From Flavobacterium sp. Root901 (GTDB lineage Bacteria > Bacteroidota > Bacteroidia > Flavobacteriales > Flavobacteriaceae): 64,000 nt of DNA. Position 1 is the stretch's first letter, and each line of letters starts with the position of its first letter. The notes below the pieces were generated by a model. It did no database searches. It was not told the origin of the DNA and was given only the letters and a program-made list of their open reading frames with translations. The stretch covers positions 1 to 64,000 of the forward strand of contig NZ_LMJB01000006.1 in assembly GCF_001429765.1 (NCBI RefSeq), given 5' to 3'. The position numbers and the translations under genes were made by a program. Positions 53,713 through 63,376 of the stretch are shown here, one piece after another.

Positions 53713-56700
53713 ATGAAATCTAAGTTATTACTAATTGTACTATCACTATGTACATCTTTTGCGTTTGCGCAATCTATAGATGTAAACGGTACGGTAGTAG
53801 ATGGGTCAGGATTAGCATTGCCTGGCGTTAATGTAAAAGTTAAAAGTTCGTCACAAAACACAACCACTGATTTTGACGGATCTTTTAAGTTATCAGGAGT
53901 TCCGAAAGGATCTCTGGTTGTTTTCAGTTACATAGGCTACAGAACTCAGGAAGTTGCAGTCAATGGAACTAAAATGGCAGTAAAAATGGCAGACGACGCC
54001 AAATCGCTTGAAGAAGTCGTAGTTATTGGTTACGGAAGCCAAAAAAAGAGAGAAGTAACCGGAGCCGTATCTGTAATAGACAGCAAAACGCTGGATGTTT
54101 TAAAGCCTACCCGTATTGAGCAGGCTCTGCAAGGAACTATTTCTGGTGTAAATGTTACGACGCAGTCAGGAGCGCCGGGAGCACCGCTGGATATTCGTAT
54201 TCGTGGTATTGCTACAAACGGACAAAATGCACCAACAGCCATTATCGATGGTTATGTGGGAGATTTTGGTTTACTTAATCCAAATGATATTGAAACAATT
54301 ACGGTTTTAAAAGATGCTCAGGCCGCAATTTACGGAACAATTGGAGCAAACGGAATCATTTTGGTAACAACCAAAATGGGTAAAAAGAACTCTAAAACAA
54401 AAGTTTCTTTTAATAGCTACGCAGGATTTCAGGAAACATCAAGAATGCTGCCGACTTTAAATGCAACTGAATATGCACTTTTATTAAATGAAAGTTATGC
54501 AAATGGCGGAAGACCGCTTCCTTATCCAAATGTTTCCGGTTTAGGATCAGGTACAGACTGGCAGAAAGAAGTTTTTCATAAAGGAGCGCCGATTATTAAT
54601 AATGATTTGACAATTTCAGGAGGATCAGATAAAATAACATATTCTGTTAGTGGATCGCATTTAGATCAGGAAGGTATTGTTGGAGGAGATAAATCAGGTT
54701 TTTTAAGAAATACAGCAAGACTTGGTTTAAGCGCAGATTTAAGCGATAAATTCAAATTAAGAACCAATGTTATTTATACTTATTTTACCAGAAGAACTTT
54801 AAACGAAAACGGACTTGGTTCTGTGTTATTCAATGCACTTAACGTTCCGGCAACGTTAAAACCTTATGATGCAAATGGACAATTTACTTTAGTACCTAGT
54901 ACAACCGGCTTAGGAACTGAAATTATAAATCCGCTTGCGCAGATTGCCAATACTTATAATGATTACAATTATAAAAAACTGAACGGAAATTTTGGTCTTG
55001 ATTATAAAATCTTCAAAGGATTTACACTTTCCAGCTCAATTGGTTTTAATACTTCAAACAGCGAAGGAAAATCTTTTGCAAAACAAATTAGTTATGGCGG
55101 AAAAGTATTTGACGTTCAAAGAAGTTCTGTAAACCAGTCAGCTGTAAATGATAACAATTACTCATTTGACCTTTTTGGTAATTATGTTACAGAAATTGGA
55201 GGAGTTCACAATATTTCAGGAACAATTGGTACTACTATTTTTAAAGAATGGGGTAACGGACTTTCTGCAACTGGTTTTGATGTGCCAAATAACTCTTGGG
55301 AATTTGCTGATATCTCTTTAACAAAAGGAGTTTCAGAAACATTAACAAACAGTTCATACGTTTACGATCAAAGAAGGTTGTCTTACTTTGCAAGACTTCA
55401 GTATGATTATAAAAAGAAATATTTATTATCAGGGATGATTCGTCGTGATTCATCTACTAAATTCGGTCCGGGAAACAAAGTAGGATATTTTCCATCTGTT
55501 ACAGGAGGATGGGTAATTTCTGAAGAAGGATTTTTTGGAGAACCAAAAGCAATCAGCTTCTTAAAATTGAGAGCTAGTTACGGAACATTAGGAAATGACC
55601 AAATTCCAAATTACGGATATTTAGGCCTTTTAACCGGAGAAGCGACTTATGTGTTCGACGGTTCATTAGTAAACGGAACAGCAACAGGGCAAGTTCCAAA
55701 CCCGGATTTGAAATGGGAAGAGGCCCAAAAATTTGACGTTGGTTTGGATATGAAAGTTTTAAACGATAAAATTTCTATCGTTGCAGATTATTTCATCGAT
55801 ACCAGAAAAGATTTATTGATCCCGAATATTCCGGTTTCAGGAATCAACGGTACAGGTGCTCCGGGCGCAAGTGCACCAACTTTAAATGCAGGATCTGTTA
55901 GAAATAAAGGGTATGAATTTGCAATTGATTATAAAGATAAATTTTCAGATGCCTTTTCATTTAGCGTAGGTTACAATGTAACTTTCCTTAAAAATGAAGT
56001 GTTAGAAGTAAACAACGGAACCGGATTTATAGAAGGCGGTGCTTTTGGAGTAGGACAGCCGGCTCCGGCGCGTATGGAAATTGGTAAACCGCTGGGTTAT
56101 TTCTATGGATATAAAACAGACGGAATTTTTCAAAATCAGGCAGAAGTTGATGCTCATCCGTCACAATTAGCCTTAGGCGCAAATGCTGCGCCCGGAGATC
56201 TTCGTTACGTAGACGTAAACGGCGATGGTGTAATTGATACAAAAGATAAAACGAACATTGGAGATCCAATTCCGGACGCAACAATGGGTTTCAACCTTCA
56301 GTTAAATTATAAAAATGTAGATTTCGCAGTTTACACTTTTGCTTCTGTTGGAAACGATATGGTTCGTAACTACGAAAGAACATTATCAGATGCAAATCGT
56401 TTAAATTATGTTTTAGACAGATGGACAGGCGAAGGATCATCAAATTCAACACCAAGAGTTACAACCGGTGCAACGGCAAACAATGTTTTTTCTGAATATT
56501 TTGTAGAAGATGCTTCTTATTTCAGAATTCAGAATGTTCAGTTAGGATATTCTCTTAGCCCAAGCGTTATTCAAAAAGCCGGAATCACAAAATTAAGACT
56601 TTATGCAGGGGTAAATAACTTATACACATTTACCAAGTATAAAGGTTTTGATCCGGGAGCTTCAAGCGGTGCACCAATTGGCGGAGGAATCGATTACGGA

Positions 56701-56751
56701 TTCTATCCAATTCCAAGAACCTATTTAATGGGGCTTAACATTAATTTTTAA
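53713..56751 (+). CDS. SusC/RagA-type TonB-dependent outer-membrane transporter
   Basis: 1012 residues. Signal peptide LIVLSLCTSFAFAQ. CarboxypepD_reg-like domain (about 22-100, VDGSGLALPGVNVKVK, TDFDGSFKLSG, SYIGYRTQEV), TonB-box/linker LEEVVVIGYGSQKKREVTGAV, then plug domain (GVNVTTQSGAPGAPLDIRIRG, YGTIGANGIILVTTK) and a 22-strand barrel ending in Phe (LMGLNINF). It imports glycan fragments with TonB energy, paired with SusD downstream (11 bp gap). The gene set around it indicates beta-1,3-glucan oligosaccharides as cargo. Confidence 0.96.
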   Translation: MKSKLLLIVLSLCTSFAFAQSIDVNGTVVDGSGLALPGVNVKVKSSSQNTTTDFDGSFKLSGVPKGSLVVFSYIGYRTQEVAVNGTKMAVKMADDAKSLEEVVVIGYGSQKKREVTGAVSVIDSKTLDVLKPTRIEQALQGTISGVNVTTQSGAPGAPLDIRIRGIATNGQNAPTAIIDGYVGDFGLLNPNDIETITVLKDAQAAIYGTIGANGIILVTTKMGKKNSKTKVSFNSYAGFQETSRMLPTLNATEYALLLNESYANGGRPLPYPNVSGLGSGTDWQKEVFHKGAPIINNDLTISGGSDKITYSVSGSHLDQEGIVGGDKSGFLRNTARLGLSADLSDKFKLRTNVIYTYFTRRTLNENGLGSVLFNALNVPATLKPYDANGQFTLVPSTTGLGTEIINPLAQIANTYNDYNYKKLNGNFGLDYKIFKGFTLSSSIGFNTSNSEGKSFAKQISYGGKVFDVQRSSVNQSAVNDNNYSFDLFGNYVTEIGGVHNISGTIGTTIFKEWGNGLSATGFDVPNNSWEFADISLTKGVSETLTNSSYVYDQRRLSYFARLQYDYKKKYLLSGMIRRDSSTKFGPGNKVGYFPSVTGGWVISEEGFFGEPKAISFLKLRASYGTLGNDQIPNYGYLGLLTGEATYVFDGSLVNGTATGQVPNPDLKWEEAQKFDVGLDMKVLNDKISIVADYFIDTRKDLLIPNIPVSGINGTGAPGASAPTLNAGSVRNKGYEFAIDYKDKFSDAFSFSVGYNVTFLKNEVLEVNNGTGFIEGGAFGVGQPAPARMEIGKPLGYFYGYKTDGIFQNQAEVDAHPSQLALGANAAPGDLRYVDVNGDGVIDTKDKTNIGDPIPDATMGFNLQLNYKNVDFAVYTFASVGNDMVRNYERTLSDANRLNYVLDRWTGEGSSNSTPRVTTGATANNVFSEYFVEDASYFRIQNVQLGYSLSPSVIQKAGITKLRLYAGVNNLYTFTKYKGFDPGASSGAPIGGGIDYGFYPIPRTYLMGLNINF

Positions 56752-56762
56752 TTTCAATTAAA

Positions 56763-58262
56763 ATGAAAAAATATTTATTTACAACCGTTATAACTCTTGC
56801 TCTGTTTTCGACCATAAGTATTTCATGTTCGGATGAGTTTGTAGATCCTTCACCAGAATATTCTATCGATTCTGAAAACTATTTTAATTCAAAAGCAGAT
56901 TACGATCAAGCATTAATTGCCGCTTACGATTTGCTTCAGTCATCTTATGTAAATGTTTTATTAGGAGAAATTGCTTCAGATAATACATTAGCAGGAGGAG
57001 AAAGCCCAACAGACGTTATTGGTTTTCAGCAAATTGATGATATGATTCATACGCCTACAAACAGTAATCTTAGAGATATCTGGAACTGGATGTTTGCAGG
57101 GGTTCAAAGAGCTAATTATATTCTTGAATTTAAAGACAAAACCGATTTTCCGGAGAAAACCCAAGTTATTGCAGAAGCACGTTTTTTAAGAGCATATTAC
57201 CAATTTGAATTAGTAAAATGGTTTGGCGGTATACCAATGAAAGGCGATGCGAGATTTAAAATTGGAGATGAAAAAACGATACCGCGTTCATCAGTTCAGG
57301 AAGTGTATGCTTCTATCGAAGCCGATTTAATTTTTGCATCTGCTAATTTAGCCCCAAATGCTTCTCAAAAAGGCCGTGCTACAAAAAGTGCAGCTCAGGC
57401 ATTATTAGGAAAAGCCTATTTGTACCAAAATAAATATACTCAGGCTGCGGCTGCATTAGACGCTGTAATTACGTCAGGAAAATATTCTTTGGTAACAGAT
57501 TATAATTCAATTTTTGAAATGGATGGAGAAAATGGACCAGAATCTGTTTTTGAAGTGCAGTATACAGATGTTGAAGGTGCAGGATTTGGATGTTTACAAT
57601 GTAGTGAAGGAAACGTAGCCGTTGGTTTTAGCGGTGTTAGAAATTTTTCAGGACCACTTTTCTCTTCAGGATTTAGTTTTAATATTCCAACTCAGGAAGG
57701 TGCAGATGCTTTTGAAGTTGGTGACAGACGTAAAGATGTGGCAATTTTAGATATCGCTGCTTTTGCTGCTGCGAATGCTAATTATGACGGAGGAAAAGGA
57801 GTAAGCTATGGAAAAGGAAATGAAGATACAGGTTTTTTCAACAGAAAATATATTCCAAGAAAAAGAAGCGCTAATGCTCAGGGGGATTTGAACTTAACAA
57901 ATCCAAATAATTACAGATCAATTCGTTATGCAGATGTTCTTTTGATGGCAGCAGAAGCTTACAACAGAGGCGCAATTGATGATGCAAAAGCAAGAACATA
58001 TTTAAATCTTGTTAGACAACGTGCATTTGGAGATAATAACCATAATATCACGGCTTCCGGAGCGGCACTTACAGATTTTATCTGGGCAGAAAGAAGAGTA
58101 GAGCTTTTTGGAGAAGGACATCGTTTCTTTGATTTAGTAAGAACTGGTAAAGCTGTTGGAAAAATCCCTGGATTTACAGCAAATAAAAACGAGTTATTTC
58201 CACTTCCAATCGAAGAAATTCAGTTCGCAAACGGAAACTGGCAGCAAAATCCCGGATATTAA
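56763..58262 (+). CDS. SusD/RagB-type glycan-binding outer-membrane lipoprotein
   Basis: 499 residues. Lipobox ISISC (Cys about residue 22). Helical SusD fold: SDEFVDPSPEYSID, an early YDQALIAAYDLLQS helix, ARFLRAYYQFELVKWFGGIP (the typical SusD signature), TPR-like LLGKAYLYQNKYTQAAAALD and the C-terminal RLVRQRAF and WAERRVELFGEGHRFFDLVRTG motifs. It forms the lid on the SusC barrel and captures oligosaccharides. Spacing to both neighbours (11 and 12 bp) shows a single operon. Confidence 0.96.
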   Translation: MKKYLFTTVITLALFSTISISCSDEFVDPSPEYSIDSENYFNSKADYDQALIAAYDLLQSSYVNVLLGEIASDNTLAGGESPTDVIGFQQIDDMIHTPTNSNLRDIWNWMFAGVQRANYILEFKDKTDFPEKTQVIAEARFLRAYYQFELVKWFGGIPMKGDARFKIGDEKTIPRSSVQEVYASIEADLIFASANLAPNASQKGRATKSAAQALLGKAYLYQNKYTQAAAALDAVITSGKYSLVTDYNSIFEMDGENGPESVFEVQYTDVEGAGFGCLQCSEGNVAVGFSGVRNFSGPLFSSGFSFNIPTQEGADAFEVGDRRKDVAILDIAAFAAANANYDGGKGVSYGKGNEDTGFFNRKYIPRKRSANAQGDLNLTNPNNYRSIRYADVLLMAAEAYNRGAIDDAKARTYLNLVRQRAFGDNNHNITASGAALTDFIWAERRVELFGEGHRFFDLVRTGKAVGKIPGFTANKNELFPLPIEEIQFANGNWQQNPGY

Positions 58263-58274
58263 AAAAATACTATT

Positions 58275-59882
58275 ATGAAAAAATTATATTATATATTAAG
58301 TCTTGTCGTTTTAACGCTGTTCTTTAGTTGTTCAAGCGATGACAGCAATATTGATTTAGAAGGTGTCAGCGCACCCGAAAACATATCTGCTTTGACCACA
58401 GTAACTCAGGATAACTCCGGTAAAGTAACTTTTTTACCAAAAGGAGAAGGAGTGACACAGTACAAAATAAACTTTGGAGACGGATCGCCTGAGTCTGATT
58501 ATTTTCCGTCAGGAGGAACTGTAACACACGTTTATAAAGAAGGAACTTACCAAAGCAAAATTATTGCAATGGGAATTACAGGAAAAACTACAGAAGCGAC
58601 TCAGGAAGTAGTAGTTTCATTTAGAGCTCCTGAAAATTTAGTAGTTGTAATCACAAACGATTTATCAGTTTCTAAAAAAGTAACTGTAAAAGCAACAGCC
58701 GATTTTGCTTTATTTTATGATGTTTATTTTGGAGAAGAAGGAAAACCAAATCCAATTTCAGCAAATAATGGCGATTCAGTTTCTTATACGTACCAGCAAG
58801 CAGGAACTTACACAATTCGTGTAGTTTCAAAAAGTGCTGCCATCAAAACTACTGAATATACAGCACAGGTTGAAGCAAAATTAGTATTGAATCCGACAAC
58901 TCCTGCACCAACACCTCCAAACAGAGCGGCAGGAAATGTAATTTCTATTTACGGATCAAAATATACGAATGTTGCCGGAACTAACTATTTCCCGGATTGG
59001 GGACAAGCAGGACAGGGCAGCAGCTGGACAGAATTTGATTTAAATGGAGACAAAATGTTGAATTATATCAAATTAAGTTATCAGGGAATTGCTTTGGCAG
59101 ATAATGTAACAATTGATGTTTCTGGTATGGATTACATTCACATGGATGTCTGGACAGCAGATTTACAAAAAATCGAAACTTCACTAATCAGTAAAACAAA
59201 TGGTGAAAAACCGGTTACAAGAGATCTTACAGCAAATCAATGGACAAGTATTGATATTCCAATTTCGGCATTTACAAGTCAGGGATTAACAGTAGCAGAT
59301 ATTTTCCAGTTGAAATTTGTTGGAACGCCTTGGGCTGGAGGAACTGTATTTATTGATAATATTTATTTCTATAAAGACGTCGAAACATTAAGCACAGCAG
59401 CACCAACGCCAACAAAAGCAGCTTCAGATGTTATTTCATTATTTAGTGATGCTTATTCCAATATTCCAATTCAGACATGGCGTACAGACTGGTCTGCAGC
59501 GACACTGGAAGAAACGGCAGTAGCAGGAAATGCAGTAAAAAAATACTCAGATTTAAATTTTGTAGGTATAGAACCGGTTACAACAATCGATGCAACAGGA
59601 ATGACACATTTCCACGTAGATGTTTGGTCTTCAGATTTTACAGAATTCAGAATTAAGTTAGTTGATTTTGGAGCCAACGGAGTTTACAATGGAGGCGGAG
59701 ATGACAAAGAACATGAACTTAAGTTTACTGCTCCGGCACAAGGACAATGGGTAAGTCTGGATATTCCTTTAAGTGATTTTACAGGATTAACAACCAGAGC
59801 TCATATCGCGCAGCTTATTTATTCAGGAACACCAACCGGAAGTCATACCATTTATATTGATAACGTTTATTTCCATAAATAA
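58275..59882 (+). CDS. Surface glycan-binding lipoprotein with PKD-like domains and a duplicated C-terminal domain
   Basis: 535 residues. Lipobox TLFFSC (Cys about residue 19). Two PKD-like beta-domains (about 35-112 and 115-200, e.g. YKINFGDGSPESDYF ... THVYKEGTYQSKI) are followed by a Pro/Thr linker and two homologous ~155-residue modules starting near residues 217 and 381. Each opens AAGNVISIYG or AASDVISLFS, has YIHMDVWTADL or HFHVDVWSSDF and QWTSIDIPISAF or QWVSLDIPLSDF, and ends FIDNIYFYK or YIDNVYFHK. They look like carbohydrate-binding beta-sandwiches. It is the SusE-position protein of the locus, expected to bind beta-glucan at the cell surface. Confidence 0.87.
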   Translation: MKKLYYILSLVVLTLFFSCSSDDSNIDLEGVSAPENISALTTVTQDNSGKVTFLPKGEGVTQYKINFGDGSPESDYFPSGGTVTHVYKEGTYQSKIIAMGITGKTTEATQEVVVSFRAPENLVVVITNDLSVSKKVTVKATADFALFYDVYFGEEGKPNPISANNGDSVSYTYQQAGTYTIRVVSKSAAIKTTEYTAQVEAKLVLNPTTPAPTPPNRAAGNVISIYGSKYTNVAGTNYFPDWGQAGQGSSWTEFDLNGDKMLNYIKLSYQGIALADNVTIDVSGMDYIHMDVWTADLQKIETSLISKTNGEKPVTRDLTANQWTSIDIPISAFTSQGLTVADIFQLKFVGTPWAGGTVFIDNIYFYKDVETLSTAAPTPTKAASDVISLFSDAYSNIPIQTWRTDWSAATLEETAVAGNAVKKYSDLNFVGIEPVTTIDATGMTHFHVDVWSSDFTEFRIKLVDFGANGVYNGGGDDKEHELKFTAPAQGQWVSLDIPLSDFTGLTTRAHIAQLIYSGTPTGSHTIYIDNVYFHK

Positions 59883-59938
59883 GAGCAGGTTTTATCAACG
59901 AAATTAAAATGAGTTTACATTTTATAAAAAATAACAAA

Positions 59939-61597
59939 ATGAAAAAATATAATAAATACTTCGTATTACTTTTTGCTCTGCTGTTAGCAATAAGTTGCCA
60001 AAAAGACGATTATTCTTTTGGCGATTTAACGGCTCCTTCCAACATTCAGGTTACAGCTGAAATTGTAGGGAAAACTGCTGATGCTCCAGATGGAGACGGA
60101 TCAGGAACGGTAAAACTGACTGCAAAAGCAGATGGTGCTGTTTCCTATAAATATGTTTTTAGTGATGGAACTTCGGAAATTTCTCCAAGCGGAATTTTTA
60201 CAAAACGTTTCACAAAAACAGGTGTAAATACATATACAGTTACTGTAATTGCAAACGGCAGGGGCGGTGTGGCTTCAAACACAACAATTGATGTTAAGGT
60301 GTTAAGTAACTTTAGCGATGATGAAGCTGTAGCATTCTTAACGGGCGGATCATCTAAAAAATGGTATTGGTCAGCATCAGAAGCCGGACATTTAGGTGTT
60401 GGTCAGAATGATGGAGATGCAACTAAAAACTATTATGCAAACTACTACATGGCAGGACCTTTCGAAAAAGCAGCATCGCCGGCAAGCAGCTGTTTATACG
60501 AAAACGTATTGACTTTCTCTTTAGACGGAGAACAATTGAAATTTGAATTAGACAACGGCGGTGCAACATTCTTCAACGCAGCATTTGCAAGTGTAGGAGG
60601 CGGAAGCGGTCCAGATGATGCATGTTTGACGTACAATACAAGCGGGGTTAAAAACGTTTCATTAAGCCCATCAGAATCTGTTGTGACTAAAAATCCAAAT
60701 CACGCAACACAAACCAGAGGAACAATGCTTAATTTCTCTGACGGTGGATTTATGGGGTATTATATTGGTCAGAGTTCTTATGAAATCCTGTCAATTACAG
60801 CAAACAGAATGGTTGTAAGAGCAGTAATGGGAGGAAACCCTGCATTGGCATGGTACCATATCTTTACTACAACACCTCCAAATCAAAATCCGGTAACAGA
60901 TTATACCAATTTGGTTTGGTCGGATGAGTTTAATACCGACGGAGCTCCGGATGCAGCAAAATGGAATTATGATCTAGGAAGAGGTGATAATGGCTGGGGA
61001 AATAATGAAAAACAGAATTATACAAACGCAGCATCAAATGTAAAAGTGCAGGGAGGTAATTTAGTTATCACAGCTAAAAAAGAGGCTTCAGGCGGTGCAG
61101 ATTATTCATCAGCAAGATTAAAAACAGATGCTAAATTTGCGTTTACTTACGGAAAAGTTGAGGTTAAAGCCAAACTTCCGAGTGGAGCAGGAACATGGCC
61201 TGCAATCTGGATGCTGGGACAAAACTATGCTTCTAAACCTTGGCCGGCTTGTGGAGAAATAGATATTATGGAACATGTTGGAAATAATCAAAATGTTATT
61301 TTGAGCACGCTTCATTATCCTGGACATTCAGGAGGAAACGGGGTTTCAAGTTCCAAAACATATGCTAACGTTTCAACAGAATTTCATGTTTATAAAGTAA
61401 TCTGGAGCCCTGCATCTGTAAAAACTTATGTAGACGATGATTTACTTCATTCTGTTCCAAATGACGGATCTTTACCTTTTAACAGCGACTTTTTCCTAAT
61501 CTTAAACGTTGCAATGGGAGGTAATCTGGGCGGTAATATTGATGGTGCTTTCACTCAGTCTTCTATGGAGATTGATTATGTGAGGATTTATCAATAG
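59939..61597 (+). CDS. GH16 endo-beta-1,3-glucanase (laminarinase) lipoprotein
   Basis: 552 residues from ATG 59939, which gives a clean lipobox (LLLAISC). The in-frame ATG 59909 would add 10 residues. An N-terminal PKD-like domain (about 25-110) and a middle beta-domain (about 115-300) precede the GH16 catalytic domain (about 315-552). The catalytic motif GEIDIMEHVG holds the nucleophile Glu440, Asp442 and acid/base Glu445; FAFTYGKVEVKAKLPSG and WPAIWMLG are further GH16 landmarks. It should hydrolyse internal beta-1,3- (or mixed) glucan bonds at the cell surface, feeding oligosaccharides to SusCD. Operonic with the preceding genes. Confidence 0.95.
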   Translation: MKKYNKYFVLLFALLLAISCQKDDYSFGDLTAPSNIQVTAEIVGKTADAPDGDGSGTVKLTAKADGAVSYKYVFSDGTSEISPSGIFTKRFTKTGVNTYTVTVIANGRGGVASNTTIDVKVLSNFSDDEAVAFLTGGSSKKWYWSASEAGHLGVGQNDGDATKNYYANYYMAGPFEKAASPASSCLYENVLTFSLDGEQLKFELDNGGATFFNAAFASVGGGSGPDDACLTYNTSGVKNVSLSPSESVVTKNPNHATQTRGTMLNFSDGGFMGYYIGQSSYEILSITANRMVVRAVMGGNPALAWYHIFTTTPPNQNPVTDYTNLVWSDEFNTDGAPDAAKWNYDLGRGDNGWGNNEKQNYTNAASNVKVQGGNLVITAKKEASGGADYSSARLKTDAKFAFTYGKVEVKAKLPSGAGTWPAIWMLGQNYASKPWPACGEIDIMEHVGNNQNVILSTLHYPGHSGGNGVSSSKTYANVSTEFHVYKVIWSPASVKTYVDDDLLHSVPNDGSLPFNSDFFLILNVAMGGNLGGNIDGAFTQSSMEIDYVRIYQ

Positions 61598-61625
61598 AAT
61601 ATAAGTTAATTAATTAGTAATTTTT

Positions 61626-61656
61626 AGAAGGTCAGTTTCGGCTGGCCTTCTTAATT
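61626..61656 (+). terminator. Intercistronic hairpin terminator between the two GH16 genes
   Basis: AGAAGGTCAG (61626-61635) and CTGGCCTTCT (61642-61651) form a 10-bp stem with one G-T pair, followed by TAATTTT. It probably lowers read-through to the last gene rather than stopping it fully, as no separate promoter is obvious. Confidence 0.7.
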
Positions 61657-61669
61657 TTAAAAGGATACT

Positions 61670-62428
61670 ATGAATAAGATAGTTTTACTATTGCTGGTCT
61701 GCAGTTTTTCATTTGCACAAGGAGTAAAAAGGAAATTAGTCTGGGAAGAAAATTTCAATAAGAAAAACATAAATGAAAAAATCTGGAATTTTGAACTTGG
61801 AGACGGATGTCCTAATCTTTGCGGTTACGGAAATAATGAAAGGCAGATTTATACCAAAACAAATCATGAAATTAAAGACGGAAATTTAATTATAGAAGCC
61901 AGAAAAGAAGGCAATAAATACACGTCGACAAAAATTACAACAAAAGGAAAAAAAGAGTTTAAATACGGCCGAATTGAAGCCAGGGCAAAACTCCCAATAG
62001 GACACGGTTTATGGCCGGCTTTTTGGATGCTTGGTGCTAATATTGATGAAGTAAAATGGCCAAAAACAGGAGAAATTGATATTTTAGAATATATCGGCAG
62101 AGATCCTCACATGGTGTATACAACGCTTCATACGCAGGACAGCCACGGAAATACAATCAACACGAAAAGAACAGAATTTCCAAATATTGAGGAAGGATAT
62201 CATGTTTATGCCATTGAATGGAATGAAGAAAAAATTGATTTTTTTGTAGATCAGACTTTAGTTTATACCTTCAATCCCGAAGTAAAAAATGAAGATACAT
62301 GGCCATTCAATAAACCGTTTTATATTATCGTAAATTTAGCCATTGGAGGTAATTTTGGAGGTCCTGAAGTAGATGATTCTGTTTTTCCTCAAAAATATTA
62401 CGTCGATTATGTACGGGTTTACCAATAA
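61670..62428 (+). CDS. Secreted GH16 beta-glucanase, single domain
   Basis: 252 residues. Signal peptide IVLLLLVCSFSFAQ, then directly the GH16 jelly-roll: KLVWEENFNKKNINEKIWNF, KEFKYGRIEARAKLPIGHGLWPAFWMLG and the catalytic GEIDILEYIG (Glu135, Asp137, Glu140). It ends YYVDYVRVYQ. No lipobox or T9SS domain is present, so it is probably periplasmic and trims imported beta-1,3-glucan oligosaccharides, complementing the surface GH16. Last gene of the locus. Confidence 0.95.
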   Translation: MNKIVLLLLVCSFSFAQGVKRKLVWEENFNKKNINEKIWNFELGDGCPNLCGYGNNERQIYTKTNHEIKDGNLIIEARKEGNKYTSTKITTKGKKEFKYGRIEARAKLPIGHGLWPAFWMLGANIDEVKWPKTGEIDILEYIGRDPHMVYTTLHTQDSHGNTINTKRTEFPNIEEGYHVYAIEWNEEKIDFFVDQTLVYTFNPEVKNEDTWPFNKPFYIIVNLAIGGNFGGPEVDDSVFPQKYYVDYVRVYQ

Positions 62429-62741
62429 AAAGAATTACATTAAAATTATTAAAAAAGATCAGTTGTAAATAACTTAAATTGTTAGTTGTAAGTTATTTAC
62501 ATCTGTTTTTTATGGATTTACGAATCCATTTTTTTTAACGATTTTTATCAAAAATAGACTTTGCAGTAAAAAACTTAACGAATTAATGTTAATTATTATT
62601 GTTTTTGTTTGCTTTTTAAAATAAATATTTGTTAAATTTGGTCACAACAATATTAACATAACTCAAAAAAGATCACGCCTATAAAATAAAATTACTTTTT
62701 AGAAAATTACTCCAAATTATTAAAACTAAAAAAGTAGTATT
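62429..62741. other. 313-bp intergenic region: hairpin, terminator and sigma-gene promoter
   Basis: 62464-62476 (TGTAAATAACTTA) and 62489-62501 are perfect 13-bp inverted arms, AT-rich. 62512-62536 is a compact terminator (ATGGATT-TACG-AATCCAT then T8) closing the glucan operon. 62608-62640 is a candidate promoter (TTTG, 21 bp, TAAATTTG) giving the sigma gene a leader of about 95 nt. Confidence 0.75.
62512..62536 (+). terminator. Terminator of the beta-glucan utilisation operon
   Basis: ATGGATT (62512-62518), TACG tetraloop, AATCCAT (62523-62529), then T run to 62536. The stem sequence recurs in the terminators at 38386 and 38973. Confidence 0.9.
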
Positions 62742-63326
62742 ATGGCTGATCTGCACATTCCAGACGCTCTATTAGTAAAAAATTATGTTGAAGGCAACGA
62801 AAGTGCCCTTGCAGCATTAATTAAAAGGCACGAATCAAAGATATACGGATTTATATATTCTAAGATTGCTGATAGAGATATTTCAAATGATATTTTTCAA
62901 GACACTTTTATTAAAGTTATTAAAACTTTAAAAAGTAATTCCTATAACGAAGAAGGCAAATTTCTTCCGTGGGTAATGCGTATTTCACACAATTTAATTG
63001 TGGATCATTTTCGCAAAACCAAAAAAATGCCAATGTACAGAGAAACTGAAGAATTCTCGATCTTCTCAATCATGTCTGACGATTCACTAAACATCGAAAG
63101 CAGAATGATTGTAGATCAGGTTGAGGTAGATTTAAAAAGGCTGATCGAAGAACTTCCTGAAGATCAAAAAGAAGTTTTGGTAATGAGAATGTATCAGGAT
63201 ATGAGTTTTAAGGAAATCTCAGAATTAACAGATGTAAGCATTAATACGGCATTGGGAAGAATGCGTTATGCTTTAATGAATTTGAGAAAAATTATAGACA
63301 AACATCAAATTATTTTGACCAACTAA
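62742..63326 (+). CDS. ECF-type RNA polymerase sigma factor
   Basis: 194 residues. Region 2: ALAALIKRHESKIYGFIYSKI, DISNDIFQDTFIKVIKTLKS and FLPWVMRISHNLIVDHFRK. Region 4: IEELPEDQKEVLVMRMYQDMSFKEISELTDVSINTALGRMRYAL. No anti-sigma gene follows; instead a 47-residue small protein is encoded 50 bp downstream. The long leader and strong promoter suggest expression as a housekeeping or growth-state regulator. Its regulon cannot be predicted. Confidence 0.93.
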   Translation: MADLHIPDALLVKNYVEGNESALAALIKRHESKIYGFIYSKIADRDISNDIFQDTFIKVIKTLKSNSYNEEGKFLPWVMRISHNLIVDHFRKTKKMPMYRETEEFSIFSIMSDDSLNIESRMIVDQVEVDLKRLIEELPEDQKEVLVMRMYQDMSFKEISELTDVSINTALGRMRYALMNLRKIIDKHQIILTN

Positions 63327-63376
63327 TACTAATTTGAATATTAGCCCGTTATACTAGTATAAAACATTTACATGGT

